Below are positions 7,723-14,642 of a DNA stretch of 15,229 bases, piece by piece. Position 1 is the first letter of the stretch; every line of letters starts with the position of its first letter. The DNA lies in the NCBI GenBank assembly GCA_014730285.1, contig WJIM01000181.1, positions 1-15,229 of the forward strand. Direction: 5' to 3'. The notes under the pieces were generated by a model. It was not told the DNA's origin and made no database searches. It was given only the letters and a program-made list of their open reading frames with translations. Position numbers and translations under genes: made by a program. This stretch comes from Candidatus Zixiibacteriota bacterium. GTDB lineage: Bacteria > Zixibacteria > MSB-5A5 > JAABVY01.

Positions 7723-7728
7723 GCTCAA

Positions 7729-7757
7729 ATGATAGAACATTGTGAAAAATATGTCAA
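7729..7757 (-). promoter_or_regulatory. Sigma-70-type promoter for glutamate dehydrogenase
   Basis: On the minus strand, TTGACA (7757-7752) and TATCAT (7734-7729) are separated by exactly 17 bases. The -35 is a perfect consensus and the -10 matches at four of six positions. Predicted start is near A7722. This is the best promoter in the window. Confidence 0.7.
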
Positions 7758-7934
7758 GCTCTTATTATAATATCGACACGAAATCTGACATTATTTGAAA
7801 TGTTATACGTACCTAAATGTTTTCCTGTTAATAATTTATGGAAATTTCGAAAGATTTCATGAAAAAGATTTAGTGTGATTGGGGAACAATTTGGAGCTTA
7901 AAGAATATATATAATTTGGCGGCTTCAAAACTGC

Positions 7935-7962
7935 TTGACTTTGCTCGATAAATTAATAGATT
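7935..7962 (+). promoter_or_regulatory. Possible tRNA promoter
   Basis: TTGACT (7935-7940) and TAGATT (7957-7962) are spaced by 16 bases, with a predicted start about 37 bases before the tRNA. The -10 is only a 4/6 match. The remainder of 7758-8005 is AT-rich with nothing else recognisable. Confidence 0.35.
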
Positions 7963-8005
7963 GTAAAATCTCTCTGCCGGAAAATGAGGGATTAGTGTTA
8001 TATAT

Positions 8006-8079
8006 GGCGGTGTAGCTCAGCTGGTTAGAGCAGCGGAATCATAATCCGCGTGTCCGGGGTTCAAGTCCCTGCACCGCTA
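8006..8079 (+). tRNA. tRNA with CAT anticodon, probably elongator tRNA-Met
   Basis: This 74-base gene folds into a complete cloverleaf. The acceptor is GGCGGTG with CACCGCT, leaving a G1-U72 wobble, and the discriminator is A. The D arm begins GCTC and contains GGTTAGAGC. The anticodon stem is GCGGA/TCCGC around ATCATAA, with anticodon CAT at 8040-8042. The T arm is CGGGG/CCCTG around TTCAAGT. CCA is not encoded. The paired first acceptor position and the lack of the three G-C pairs that initiator tRNAs have under the anticodon loop rule against the initiator. Elongator Met is preferred, but tRNA-Ile2, whose CAT is modified to lysidine, cannot be excluded by eye. It stands alone and is divergent from glutamate dehydrogenase. 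Confidence 0.93.
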
Positions 8080-8240
8080 TTTTTATTGGGCACTTGTTAT
8101 GACGGACAGCACTTCGATTGCGGTGAAATCTTATATATTCAGTAAAGAGATTCTCGACTTTAAAACTTGATTGATAAGCCGAATTTTTTATATTCATGAT
8201 GATATAGGGATTTTCACCAGCATTCAGTTGGAAGCAAAGG

Positions 8241-8441
8241 ATGAAACATAGTTTGTCATTACATATTTATGCTTTTCTGATTGCGTATGTTGTATCCAGA
8301 ATTGTTTTCATGCTTATGGATTTTGATTACAATATATTCAGGGAGAGTTTCAGTTTTGTGAAGCTTCTTATCGATTTTGGAGTGTTTGCTCTTATTTATC
8401 TAATAAGCGGTCGAATATTGATGCATTTCAGGAGAGCGTAG
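8241..8441 (+). CDS. Small two-helix membrane protein, unknown function
   Basis: This predicted 66-residue protein has two hydrophobic segments, about residues 8-26 and 40-59. They are joined by a short polar loop (DFDYNIFRESFSF), and the protein ends in a basic HFRRA tail, which suggests a hairpin in the inner membrane with its C-terminus in the cytoplasm. GGAAG lies 7 bases before the ATG, a plausible ribosome site. The composition (regular hydrophobic spacing, charged ends) looks like a real protein. No family is recognised. It stands alone between the tRNA and the large peptidase gene; the 161 bases before it show no clear promoter. Confidence 0.5.
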   Translation: MKHSLSLHIYAFLIAYVVSRIVFMLMDFDYNIFRESFSFVKLLIDFGVFALIYLISGRILMHFRRA

Positions 8442-8755
8442 AATAATATACCACTTCCTGCTAATCATCTATCTTACTTTACCACAATGATATACATTAA
8501 ATTTTTCTTCGCTATTTGAATCAGTGAATCATTGACATTGTGAAGAATTTAGCTATCTTGAAAAAGTAGAACCTTTTGGGAATTATTACGCATTTTGCGG
8601 CCGATTCCATCAAATTCGCATAACCTCGGTTTGCGAAACGATGTCTCCGCTAATTGACCGCAATACGCATATTTGACTGCGTTATACTTCTGCTTTTTAT
8701 GGATTGGAAAATTCGAGATTAACATACCTAAAATAACAGCAATGGTGGGATAATT
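8442..8755 (+). other. Intergenic region upstream of the secreted peptidase
   Basis: These 314 bases hold no convincing gene. They contain a candidate promoter (8532-8559) and, within the resulting ~190-base leader, a hairpin: TTCGCA (8615-8620) with TGCGAA (8632-8637), continued inward past one bulged T by AAC/GTT around CTCG. A shorter 5-base stem, ACGCA/TGCGT, lies near 8670-8690. The hairpin has no T tract, so it is not a terminator. Confidence 0.45.
8532..8559 (+). promoter_or_regulatory. Candidate promoter of the secreted peptidase gene
   Basis: A perfect TTGACA (8532-8537) is followed after 16 bases by TATCTT (8554-8559). The predicted start near 8566 would give a leader of about 190 bases before the ATG at 8756. 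Confidence 0.45.
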
Positions 8756-11554
8756 ATGAACTATCCATTTACGCTACGCTATCAGGGGAGCTTTGCGGTC
8801 TTATGCACCGCATTTGCATTTATTTTGCTATTTGCCTTTTCATCAACCGTCCTGGCCGATCCGCCCGGCAGTTTTGATCTGCGGGATTACGCCGGGCAGA
8901 ACTATGTCAGCTCGGTCAAAAATCAGCAGGGCGGTACATGCTGGACGCACGGCGCTATGTCGGCTATGGAAAGCAATCTTTTGATGACTAATGCCTGGAC
9001 ATTGGCGGGCGAGTCAGGCGAACCGAATCTGGCCGAGTATCATCTGGACTGGTGGAACGGCTTCAATCAGCACAATAACGATGATATAGATCCGCCGTCC
9101 GGGGCAGGTCTGGAGGTTCACCAGGGCGGCGATTACCGTGTGACCTCCGCTTATCTGACACGAGGCGAGGGGGCGGTTCGCGATATTGACGGGCAGTCGT
9201 ACGGTTCACCTCCGCTCAGGGATGATCCAAGCTACCATTATTATTATGCACGCGATATTGAATGGTTTGTAGTTGCCGAAGACCTGAGCAATATCGATTC
9301 TGTCAAAAATATTATCATGTCGGACGGTGCAATCGGGACCTGCATGTGTTATGATGCCTCGTTTATGTCAGGCACAACGCATTACCAGCCGCCCAGCAGT
9401 ATGCTCGATCCGAATCACGCCATAGCAATTATTGGCTGGGATGACACCAAGGCGACTCAGGCAAGTATGCCGGGAGCATGGCTTTGCAAAAATAGCTGGG
9501 GTTCAAGCTGGGGAGAGAGCGGCTATTTCTGGATCTCCTACTATGACAAGCACTGCGGAAAACACCCCGAGATGGGCGCGATTTCATTTCAGGAAGTCGA
9601 ACCGATGCAGTACGACCAGTTCTATTATCATGATTATCATGGCTGGCGCGATACCAAGACCGATTGCAGTGAGGCGTTCAATGCCTTTACAGCAACCGGA
9701 TGTACCGAGGGAGTGGAGGCTGTGAAGGCCGTCAGTTTCTTTACCGCAGCGGATAATGTTACTTATACAGTGAAAATTTATGACGACTACTCAAGCGGTG
9801 AGCTTCAGAATGAGCTGGCTTCAAAAACCGGTACTATTGTACATTCAGGATTCCACACCATCGATCTGGACAGCCCGATTGAGTTGACCGAGGGTAATGA
9901 TTTCTATGTTTATGTACAGTTCTCGGTTGGCGGCCATCCGTATGACCGTACCTCGGATGTTCCGGTCCTGCTGGGCGCAGATTATCGTACAATAGTGGAG
10001 TCGGATGCCGATCCGGGGCAGAGTTTTTATCGCACCGATTCAATGTCACCCTGGGAGGATTTGTATGAGTTCGACAGCACCGCAAATTTCTGTATAAAGG
10101 CGCTTTCGACACATGAATCCTATCTCAATATCAATCTTCCCGACGGCGCTCCCGATCTTATGGCGCCCGGTGAAGATGTGACCTTTATGGTGCAGATCAG
10201 CGATAATCTCGAAAATTATGTGCCCGGCTCCGGTACTCTGCATTACCGTTATGACGGCGGTACATATCAGACCGGTTCGATAGTGCCCGTAAGCGGCGAG
10301 CTGTACGAGGCAACACTTCCGGCAGCGGGATGCGGCAACAGCCCTGAATTTTATCTCAGTGCGGAGGGTATCGACAGGTCGACTGTGTACAATCCGCCCG
10401 GCGCTCCCGATTCGGCGTATACCGCACAGGTCGGCACAGTATTGACAGTGTTCCATGACAATTTTGAGACCGATATGGGATGGACGGCGGTCAATCTCGG
10501 CGCATCCAGCGGTCAATGGGAGCGTGGAGTTCCGGTTAACGATCCCGGCTGGGATTATGATCCCGAGGCGGACAGCGACGGCAGTGGAAGTTGTTACCTG
10601 ACCGGTAATCAATACGGTAATACCGATATCGATGACGGCTCGGTGCGACTGACCTCGCCGAGTTTCATGATGACCGATGGAAGTGAAATATCGTACGATT
10701 ATTATCTATACCTGACAAATACCGACGGCGGAGTTGATAACATTCTGGTTGAGATCAACAATAACGGCGGCGCGGGTGTCTGGACCGAGATAGCAGTTCA
10801 TGATACCGACGGTGGCTTGAGCTGGCGAAGTCATGCAATCACTGCCAGCGAGATCGTGGCCGCCGGGGTAACATTGACCTCGAATATGGCGATCCGTTTC
10901 ACGGTAGGCGATTTCGATCCGCAGAGTATTGTGGAGGCCGGTATAGACAACTTCAGGGTCAGTCTGTTCGAATGCGATCAGACTGTAATAACCGGCATGC
11001 AGATTCTTCAGGGAACTGAAACGGTGGTTACTATTGATGGCGAGACTGTTGAGGGCAGCCTTGATATTGCTGAGGATGATACCTCTGAGGTCTACGAGAT
11101 CTGGTTCAACTCTCAGGACAAGGCGCTCTTCCAGCCCGATCCGTCAATATATGACTGCCTGATGGATATCGCCAATACGGAAACCGCGGATTATGAGATG
11201 ATCGGCGACTGGCAGTTTAAGCTGATCGGCAAGCAGATCGGTCAGACAAATCTGAATATCGAGCTTCAGCATTTCGACCAGATGCCATACAGTTCGCCGG
11301 ATATCGCAGTTGATGTTACTGCGGAATATTTCTGCGGTGATGCCAATGCCGACGGCGGTGTAAATGTATCCGATGCGGTTCATGTAATCAATTATGTTTT
11401 CATCGGCGGCGCTCCGCCCGATCCGATGGAATCGGGCGACTGCAACTGCGACGGCAGTTGTAATGTCAGCGATGCGGTGATGATAATCAACTATGTCTTC
11501 ATCGGCGGCAACGAGCCCTGCGACACCGACGGCAACGGCGAACCCGACTGCTGA
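8756..11554 (+). CDS. Secreted C1-family cysteine peptidase with lectin-like, beta-sandwich and dockerin modules
   Basis: This 932-residue exported protein has a signal peptide at residues 1-34, with cleavage likely after VLA. The papain-type domain (~36-280) follows directly with no propeptide: VKNQQGGTCW carries the oxyanion Gln (57 or 58) and nucleophile C62, NHAIAIIGWDD carries H221, and CKNSWGSSWGESGYF carries N246. Residues ~290-450 resemble the lectin-like domain that often follows such peptidases (AVSFFT, YTVKIYDD, FYVYVQFS). Residues ~455-560 and ~565-740 are two beta-rich modules, the second MAM/jelly-roll-like (FETDMGWT...GVDNILVEI...GIDNFRV). Residues ~745-855 look Ig-like. Residues ~859-922 form a dockerin with two calcium loops, DANADGGVNVSD and DCNCDGSCNVSD, each followed by a similar INYVFIGG helix. 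GGTGGGA lies 5 bases before the ATG, and a terminator follows 26 bases after the stop. It probably degrades protein outside the cell or at its surface; the substrate is unknown. Confidence 0.92.
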   Translation: MNYPFTLRYQGSFAVLCTAFAFILLFAFSSTVLADPPGSFDLRDYAGQNYVSSVKNQQGGTCWTHGAMSAMESNLLMTNAWTLAGESGEPNLAEYHLDWWNGFNQHNNDDIDPPSGAGLEVHQGGDYRVTSAYLTRGEGAVRDIDGQSYGSPPLRDDPSYHYYYARDIEWFVVAEDLSNIDSVKNIIMSDGAIGTCMCYDASFMSGTTHYQPPSSMLDPNHAIAIIGWDDTKATQASMPGAWLCKNSWGSSWGESGYFWISYYDKHCGKHPEMGAISFQEVEPMQYDQFYYHDYHGWRDTKTDCSEAFNAFTATGCTEGVEAVKAVSFFTAADNVTYTVKIYDDYSSGELQNELASKTGTIVHSGFHTIDLDSPIELTEGNDFYVYVQFSVGGHPYDRTSDVPVLLGADYRTIVESDADPGQSFYRTDSMSPWEDLYEFDSTANFCIKALSTHESYLNINLPDGAPDLMAPGEDVTFMVQISDNLENYVPGSGTLHYRYDGGTYQTGSIVPVSGELYEATLPAAGCGNSPEFYLSAEGIDRSTVYNPPGAPDSAYTAQVGTVLTVFHDNFETDMGWTAVNLGASSGQWERGVPVNDPGWDYDPEADSDGSGSCYLTGNQYGNTDIDDGSVRLTSPSFMMTDGSEISYDYYLYLTNTDGGVDNILVEINNNGGAGVWTEIAVHDTDGGLSWRSHAITASEIVAAGVTLTSNMAIRFTVGDFDPQSIVEAGIDNFRVSLFECDQTVITGMQILQGTETVVTIDGETVEGSLDIAEDDTSEVYEIWFNSQDKALFQPDPSIYDCLMDIANTETADYEMIGDWQFKLIGKQIGQTNLNIELQHFDQMPYSSPDIAVDVTAEYFCGDANADGGVNVSDAVHVINYVFIGGAPPDPMESGDCNCDGSCNVSDAVMIINYVFIGGNEPCDTDGNGEPDC
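11330..11521 (+). repeat. Duplicated dockerin-type calcium-binding repeat (coding)
   Basis: Two copies of a ~33-residue unit encode a Dx(N)xDG...SDAV calcium loop plus an INYVFIGG helix end. The DNA for the helix part is also similar between the copies, ending in TCATCGGCGGC each time. The second loop is cysteine-rich (DCNCDGSCN), which is unusual for a calcium loop. Confidence 0.8.
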
Positions 11555-11580
11555 TGTATACGAAAATCCAATGCGCAATA

Positions 11581-11610
11581 AAACCCGCTCAGAAATGGGC
11601 GGGTTTTTTA
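11581..11610 (+). terminator. Bidirectional intrinsic terminator after the peptidase gene
   Basis: AAACCCGC (11581-11588) pairs with GCGGGTTT (11599-11606) around a 10-base loop, with the T run continuing to 11609. On the minus strand the same hairpin is followed by TTTTATT, so it can also end transcription of the convergent two-gene unit whose last gene stops at 11646. Confidence 0.85.
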
Positions 11611-11645
11611 TCTCATCACGCGTAAAAATGACCGGATTGCAGCGT

Positions 11646-12218
11646 CTATGAGCTTTCCAGGCGGAATTTATTAAGCCTGCTTAATTTCAGCCCGCTAAGA
11701 TTTTCATATTCCTTTTTCGCAAGATAATGCTCTATTTCATTCTTGGTTTTATCAAGCAGATTAAAAAGCTCCTTCAAATTAGCAAGCAGATAGTTTGCCG
11801 ATTCCTCGGATTTTCGATCCCGTATCTTGATGACATCGGTTATCATTTCACCGTGTTTTGAAATTATCTTTTCTCGTAACCGCTTATATGCGTTTTTGGC
11901 ACTTGCAAGAGTAAGCATTCGATTATGAAATCCAAGAACGCTGTCAAGCGCAATGATAAGGGCTATTGCAGCTCCAAATACCCTCTCTATTACATCAATA
12001 TCAATAAAGCCCGAGGTTAAAAACACTCCTGCAACAGCAAATGTGATCTTTACGGTTATAGCAATCCCGCGCCTGATTTTCAGCTTTTTGGACAACTCCG
12101 CTATGCGGTTATTCAACGCAAGTGTATACTCCTCGAGTTGATTCTGAGCATGGCGGACAGCATCCTCAAGATCTTCGGGGATTTCGGGAGTTATTCCATT
12201 CTGTGCTTTATCAATCAT
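11646..12218 (-). CDS. Two-TM protein resembling SLATT-type membrane effectors
   Basis: This 190-residue protein has no signal peptide. An N-terminal amphipathic helix (~15-48, with heptad-like LEEYTLALNNRIAEL) may form a coiled coil. Two closely spaced transmembrane helices follow, ~51-72 and ~79-97, then a long charged helical tail (98-190). The segment just after the second helix (FHNRMLTLASAKNAYKRLREKI) resembles the post-membrane helix of SLATT proteins, 2-TM predicted pore-forming effectors usually found near SMODS/CD-NTase or other conflict genes. No such nucleotidyltransferase is adjacent here, so the assignment is tentative and an unrelated membrane-anchored coiled-coil protein is possible. 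AGGAGAG, overlapping the end of the upstream gene, is a strong ribosome site. Its ATG begins two bases after that gene's stop, so the two are one operon and probably work together. A bidirectional terminator lies beyond its stop. Confidence 0.7.
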   Translation of the reverse strand: MIDKAQNGITPEIPEDLEDAVRHAQNQLEEYTLALNNRIAELSKKLKIRRGIAITVKITFAVAGVFLTSGFIDIDVIERVFGAAIALIIALDSVLGFHNRMLTLASAKNAYKRLREKIISKHGEMITDVIKIRDRKSEESANYLLANLKELFNLLDKTKNEIEHYLAKKEYENLSGLKLSRLNKFRLESS

Positions 12219-12220
12219 GA

Positions 12221-12532
12221 TTACTCTCCTGAGACAGCGAATTTTCCAGCGGGCAGCTTATACTCCCTTTTATCTCCGGATGAATCAGTTATTTTTATGT
12301 GCAATTTACCATTCTTCATCCGAAAGATTTCATCAGGAACCTTAAATGTAAAAGGCTGACCTGACTCTACTGCAAAACTGCCGCAGGTTGAACATGGCTG
12401 TAAAATCGGTGGATCGGGTGGACTGCCGAAACATTCAATCTGCACCTGTAAACTGGTATCAGACCATACCTGCAATATACGCTCCTCATTGGGAGAAAGC
12501 GGATGCTGGGCCAGACTAATTTCCTTAATCAT
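12221..12532 (-). CDS. Small hypothetical protein with a CxxC motif, partner of the two-TM protein
   Basis: This 103-residue predicted soluble protein has no signal peptide or membrane segment. The pattern is beta-rich: alternating strands LQVQIECF, FTFKVP, KLHIKITD and EYKLP suggest a small beta-sandwich, broken by a proline-rich loop (GSPPDPPILQP) and a CSTC pair (C47, C50), with C34 also present; metal or disulfide binding is possible but not shown. No family is recognised. A strong AGGAGAG ribosome site ends one base before the ATG, and an almost identical site precedes the next gene. The next gene starts two bases after this stop, so this is the first gene of a tight two-gene operon. A candidate promoter lies 185 bases upstream. 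Confidence 0.65.
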   Translation of the reverse strand: MIKEISLAQHPLSPNEERILQVWSDTSLQVQIECFGSPPDPPILQPCSTCGSFAVESGQPFTFKVPDEIFRMKNGKLHIKITDSSGDKREYKLPAGKFAVSGE

Positions 12533-12723
12533 ACTCTCCTGCCTTTCATTTGAAGATCTTTATCATTGTCCTCCCGGATTGCTGAGAACAATGTGATTTT
12601 TATTAAAATGCCCCATTGAATTAACAGAAATCCGGATATTATTTATACCGGAGGATGTATCAAGCCCTTCCATGGCTGCGTGCTCGACGATTGATTAAGC
12701 TTAATATGGCGATTTTCACAGAT

Positions 12724-12752
12724 AATATAGCTGTTTTGAATTAAAATAGCAA
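12724..12752 (-). promoter_or_regulatory. Candidate promoter of the CxxC/two-TM operon
   Basis: On the minus strand TTGCTA (12752-12747) and TATATT (12729-12724) are spaced by 17 bases; they match consensus at 4/6 and 5/6. The predicted start is near 12717. Confidence 0.4.
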
Positions 12753-12789
12753 GATAAAATATATCCTGTTTTAAAGGGGCTATTTATTG

Positions 12790-12830
12790 ATAAACAAAAG
12801 CCCATCTTACAACAGGATGGGCTTTTGTCA
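12790..12830 (-). terminator. Strong hairpin terminator after the beta-barrel gene
   Basis: A perfect stem of 13 pairs (12794-12806 with 12816-12828, AAAAGCCCATC core) surrounds a 9-base loop. On the minus strand the stem ends in GGGCTTTTG and is followed by TTTATC. It lies 17 bases past the stop of the outer-membrane protein gene. Confidence 0.85.
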
Positions 12831-12846
12831 TGAGAGAAAAAGGCCG

Positions 12847-13536
12847 TTAAAAATTGTAGCTGAAGCCGAACATCAGTATCGGTTCGATATTTGGCTGCTC
12901 GATGGCATCATCGGCGTCGTCATAAGTATAGTCTTCACGGCCGTTAACCTCCTCGCCGTCCGGACTGTAGGAGGTATCATGTCCGGTTAATGTACTCTCG
13001 AAGAAGTAATCGAATCCGGCTGAGATAACCAGATCGACCTTAGCACTCATCCGGAAGTATGATTCGATCCCGGAGCCGATCCCCCAGTGACTGGAGGTAA
13101 CATCAAAATCCTCATTCCCGCCGACATACTTGAAATTGCCCTTAAAGCGGGAATACCGGGGACCGCCGTAGAGGAAGGCCCTGTCGATTGAAAGGACTTC
13201 TATCGGATACATTAAATCCAGACGGAAGTCCAGTACCCGTCCCTTGTCCTCCGGTATGCCGTTGGTGGCATTGTTGATGAATATCCGGCGTGCCGCAGCG
13301 GCATCCCCCGGCTGAACGAAGGAATACCCCACACTCAGGCGGGCATTTAAAGGAAAATTCTCGGCAAAATTCGAAACCATGCCGTAACCCTGAAATTTCA
13401 TACCCGAATTATAGCCCAGTATCACGCCCGCCGAGAAATGGGTGGATTGCGGTTCTTCAATGACGGTCTTCTGGGCTGAAATCGGTGTTGCTGTCATGAC
13501 AATCAGGAATACACAAAAAAGCGCTGTTGCTTTCAT
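12847..13536 (-). CDS. Outer-membrane beta-barrel protein
   Basis: This 229-residue protein has a clear signal peptide (ALFCVFLIVMTATPISA, cleavage likely before QKT). The mature part shows alternating aromatic/glycine-rich strands typical of an eight-stranded-type barrel (FSAGVILGYNSG, LNARLSVGYSF, AFLYGGPRYSRF, LVISAGFDYFF) and ends in the strand LMFGFSYNF, whose terminal Phe is the usual signal for barrel assembly. A long acidic loop (about 190-212, rich in Asp, Glu and Tyr) probably faces outside. It resembles generic porin-family/OmpA-like barrels; a specific role cannot be assigned. GAGGGATGAG precedes the ATG. It is closed by a strong terminator, and the preceding gene on this strand is 203 bases away, so it is probably transcribed alone. 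Confidence 0.8.
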   Translation of the reverse strand: MKATALFCVFLIVMTATPISAQKTVIEEPQSTHFSAGVILGYNSGMKFQGYGMVSNFAENFPLNARLSVGYSFVQPGDAAAARRIFINNATNGIPEDKGRVLDFRLDLMYPIEVLSIDRAFLYGGPRYSRFKGNFKYVGGNEDFDVTSSHWGIGSGIESYFRMSAKVDLVISAGFDYFFESTLTGHDTSYSPDGEEVNGREDYTYDDADDAIEQPNIEPILMFGFSYNF

Positions 13537-13739
13537 GACTCATCCCTCATTTAATGGATTTTTTAGGTCCCCATACTCAATATTCAACCTGCTACCCTTA
13601 AGATCGGACTGGAAAAGAGCAATCTTTAAAAAAATACTAAAATTGTTCAAATTAGTCAGGGGTGAGCCGAAAGATTGCAGCTAAGTTATTAAAAATCAAT
13701 GAAATAGATACCATTTACTTATTCTAAGAATGGATTGAT

Positions 13740-14132
13740 TCAGGCCGATTCGGCCAGTTTGGCTCGATCTCGGCGGGCGTCTATAAAGGACTTCAGGCAG
13801 AAAAGGAAGAATATCAGCGAGACCACAGACATGATGGTCTGGCTGATCGCAGCGGCCGGACGTGCTGCCTCTCCGGATGCAATCATGCTTATAAAAGACG
13901 GTATGCCGCGAATTCCGCCCAGGAATCCCAGTAAGCCCAGTACGGATGCTATATGCATGGCTGTTTTGCGCATATTTTCTTTGAATGCCAGGATGCCGAA
14001 AATCAGGACAACAATTCCAAAGGCGGCTGGAATAAGGGCTGTCTTTGAGGTTTGGCCGGTTGCGAAATATCCGATCAGTCCCAGAAGTATCAATGCGATG
14101 GAATAGATCACAGTTATCAATGGCATATTCAT
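13740..14132 (-). CDS. Small four-TM integral membrane protein
   Basis: This 130-residue protein has four predicted transmembrane helices at about residues 5-25, 31-48, 60-79 and 95-114. A charged loop lies after helix two (FKENMRKTAMH), a glycine-rich GFLGGIRGIPS turn follows helix three, and the C-terminus is basic and cytoplasmic (DARRDRAKLAESA). The close spacing of helix pairs and small-residue packing resemble small TMEM14-like bundles, but that similarity is only of shape. No transport or catalytic motif is visible. GGAGG lies 5 bases before the ATG, an excellent ribosome site. The response-regulator gene ends 138 bases upstream on the same strand; co-transcription is possible since no strong terminator is seen between them. 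Confidence 0.7.
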   Translation of the reverse strand: MNMPLITVIYSIALILLGLIGYFATGQTSKTALIPAAFGIVVLIFGILAFKENMRKTAMHIASVLGLLGFLGGIRGIPSFISMIASGEAARPAAAISQTIMSVVSLIFFLFCLKSFIDARRDRAKLAESA

Positions 14133-14270
14133 ACCAGCCTCCGGTCAAATAACGGTTTTAGACTCCCTGTTTATATGATAATAAAATGCAATGCCGGGAA
14201 GGATAGTTTCAGGGAATTGCTATTTTTATTCCATTTTTCACGGGTAGATAATTGATATAATCTGCACCTG

Positions 14271-14642
14271 TCAAAAGATTTCATTAAGCAGCTTTTCGAT
14301 ATCCTTGGTCTTGAATGGTTTGGGAAGATAAAAATCTGCCCGGCCCTTTGCGACAATGTTCTGTGTGCTTTCTGAATCGCGCAATGACATAATCGCGACT
14401 TTGGTATTTTCATGGTTCTGCTTGATGTGTTTAAGGAGCGAAAATCCGGAGATTCCGGGCATATTGGAATCCGCTACCACCAGGTTATAATCGTGCAGCT
14501 TAAGCATCTCCATCGCCTGCTCGCCCTCATAGGCTGTATGACATTTCAGGCCGAGTATCTCGATCATCTCCGCCAGGCATCGGGCCATATGTTTGTTGTC
14601 GTCAACTACCAATACTAAATGATTACTCTTTGCACTTGGCAT
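14271..14642 (-). CDS. Single-domain response regulator (CheY-like receiver)
   Basis: This 123-residue cytoplasmic receiver domain has no output domain. Acidic-pocket residues are D14 and D15, the phospho-acceptor is D58 (VVADSNMPGISG), the switch Ser is S86 (AIMSLRD) and the conserved Lys is K108 (LPKPF). All key residues are present, so it should accept phosphate from a histidine kinase and signal by protein contact. No kinase, phosphotransfer protein or chemotaxis gene lies in the window, so it is an orphan regulator and its partner is unknown. The length is that of CheY. GGAAGG lies 9 bases before the ATG. The four-TM protein gene follows after 138 bases. The 291 bases upstream (14643-14933) show no clear promoter for it. 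Confidence 0.9.
   Translation of the reverse strand: MPSAKSNHLVLVVDDNKHMARCLAEMIEILGLKCHTAYEGEQAMEMLKLHDYNLVVADSNMPGISGFSLLKHIKQNHENTKVAIMSLRDSESTQNIVAKGRADFYLPKPFKTKDIEKLLNEIF

Larger units (their letters stand above)
12533..12846 (-). other. Intergenic region upstream of the two-TM operon
   Basis: These 314 bases contain no supported gene. On the minus strand they hold, in order, the terminator at 12790-12830, a candidate promoter (12752-12724), and a leader of about 185 bases containing a hairpin: TCCGG/CCGGA (12631-12635 with 12648-12652), extended inward past a bulged A by three A-T pairs. Confidence 0.45.

Noticed and set aside
7553..8005. T-box or another known riboswitch class in the gdh leader
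   Set aside because: No T-box sequence or other consensus I know is present, so only a generic attenuator candidate is reported.
8006..8240. tRNA-linked attachment site for a mobile element
   Set aside because: No repeat of the tRNA 3' end and no integrase were found downstream in the window.
10046..10612. 188-codon minus-strand reading frame
   Set aside because: It lies inside the peptidase gene on the opposite strand, without domain content.
14164..14215. Inverted repeat CTCCCTG/CAGGGA as a terminator of the response regulator
   Set aside because: The stem is six pairs with a loop of about 40 bases and no T tract.
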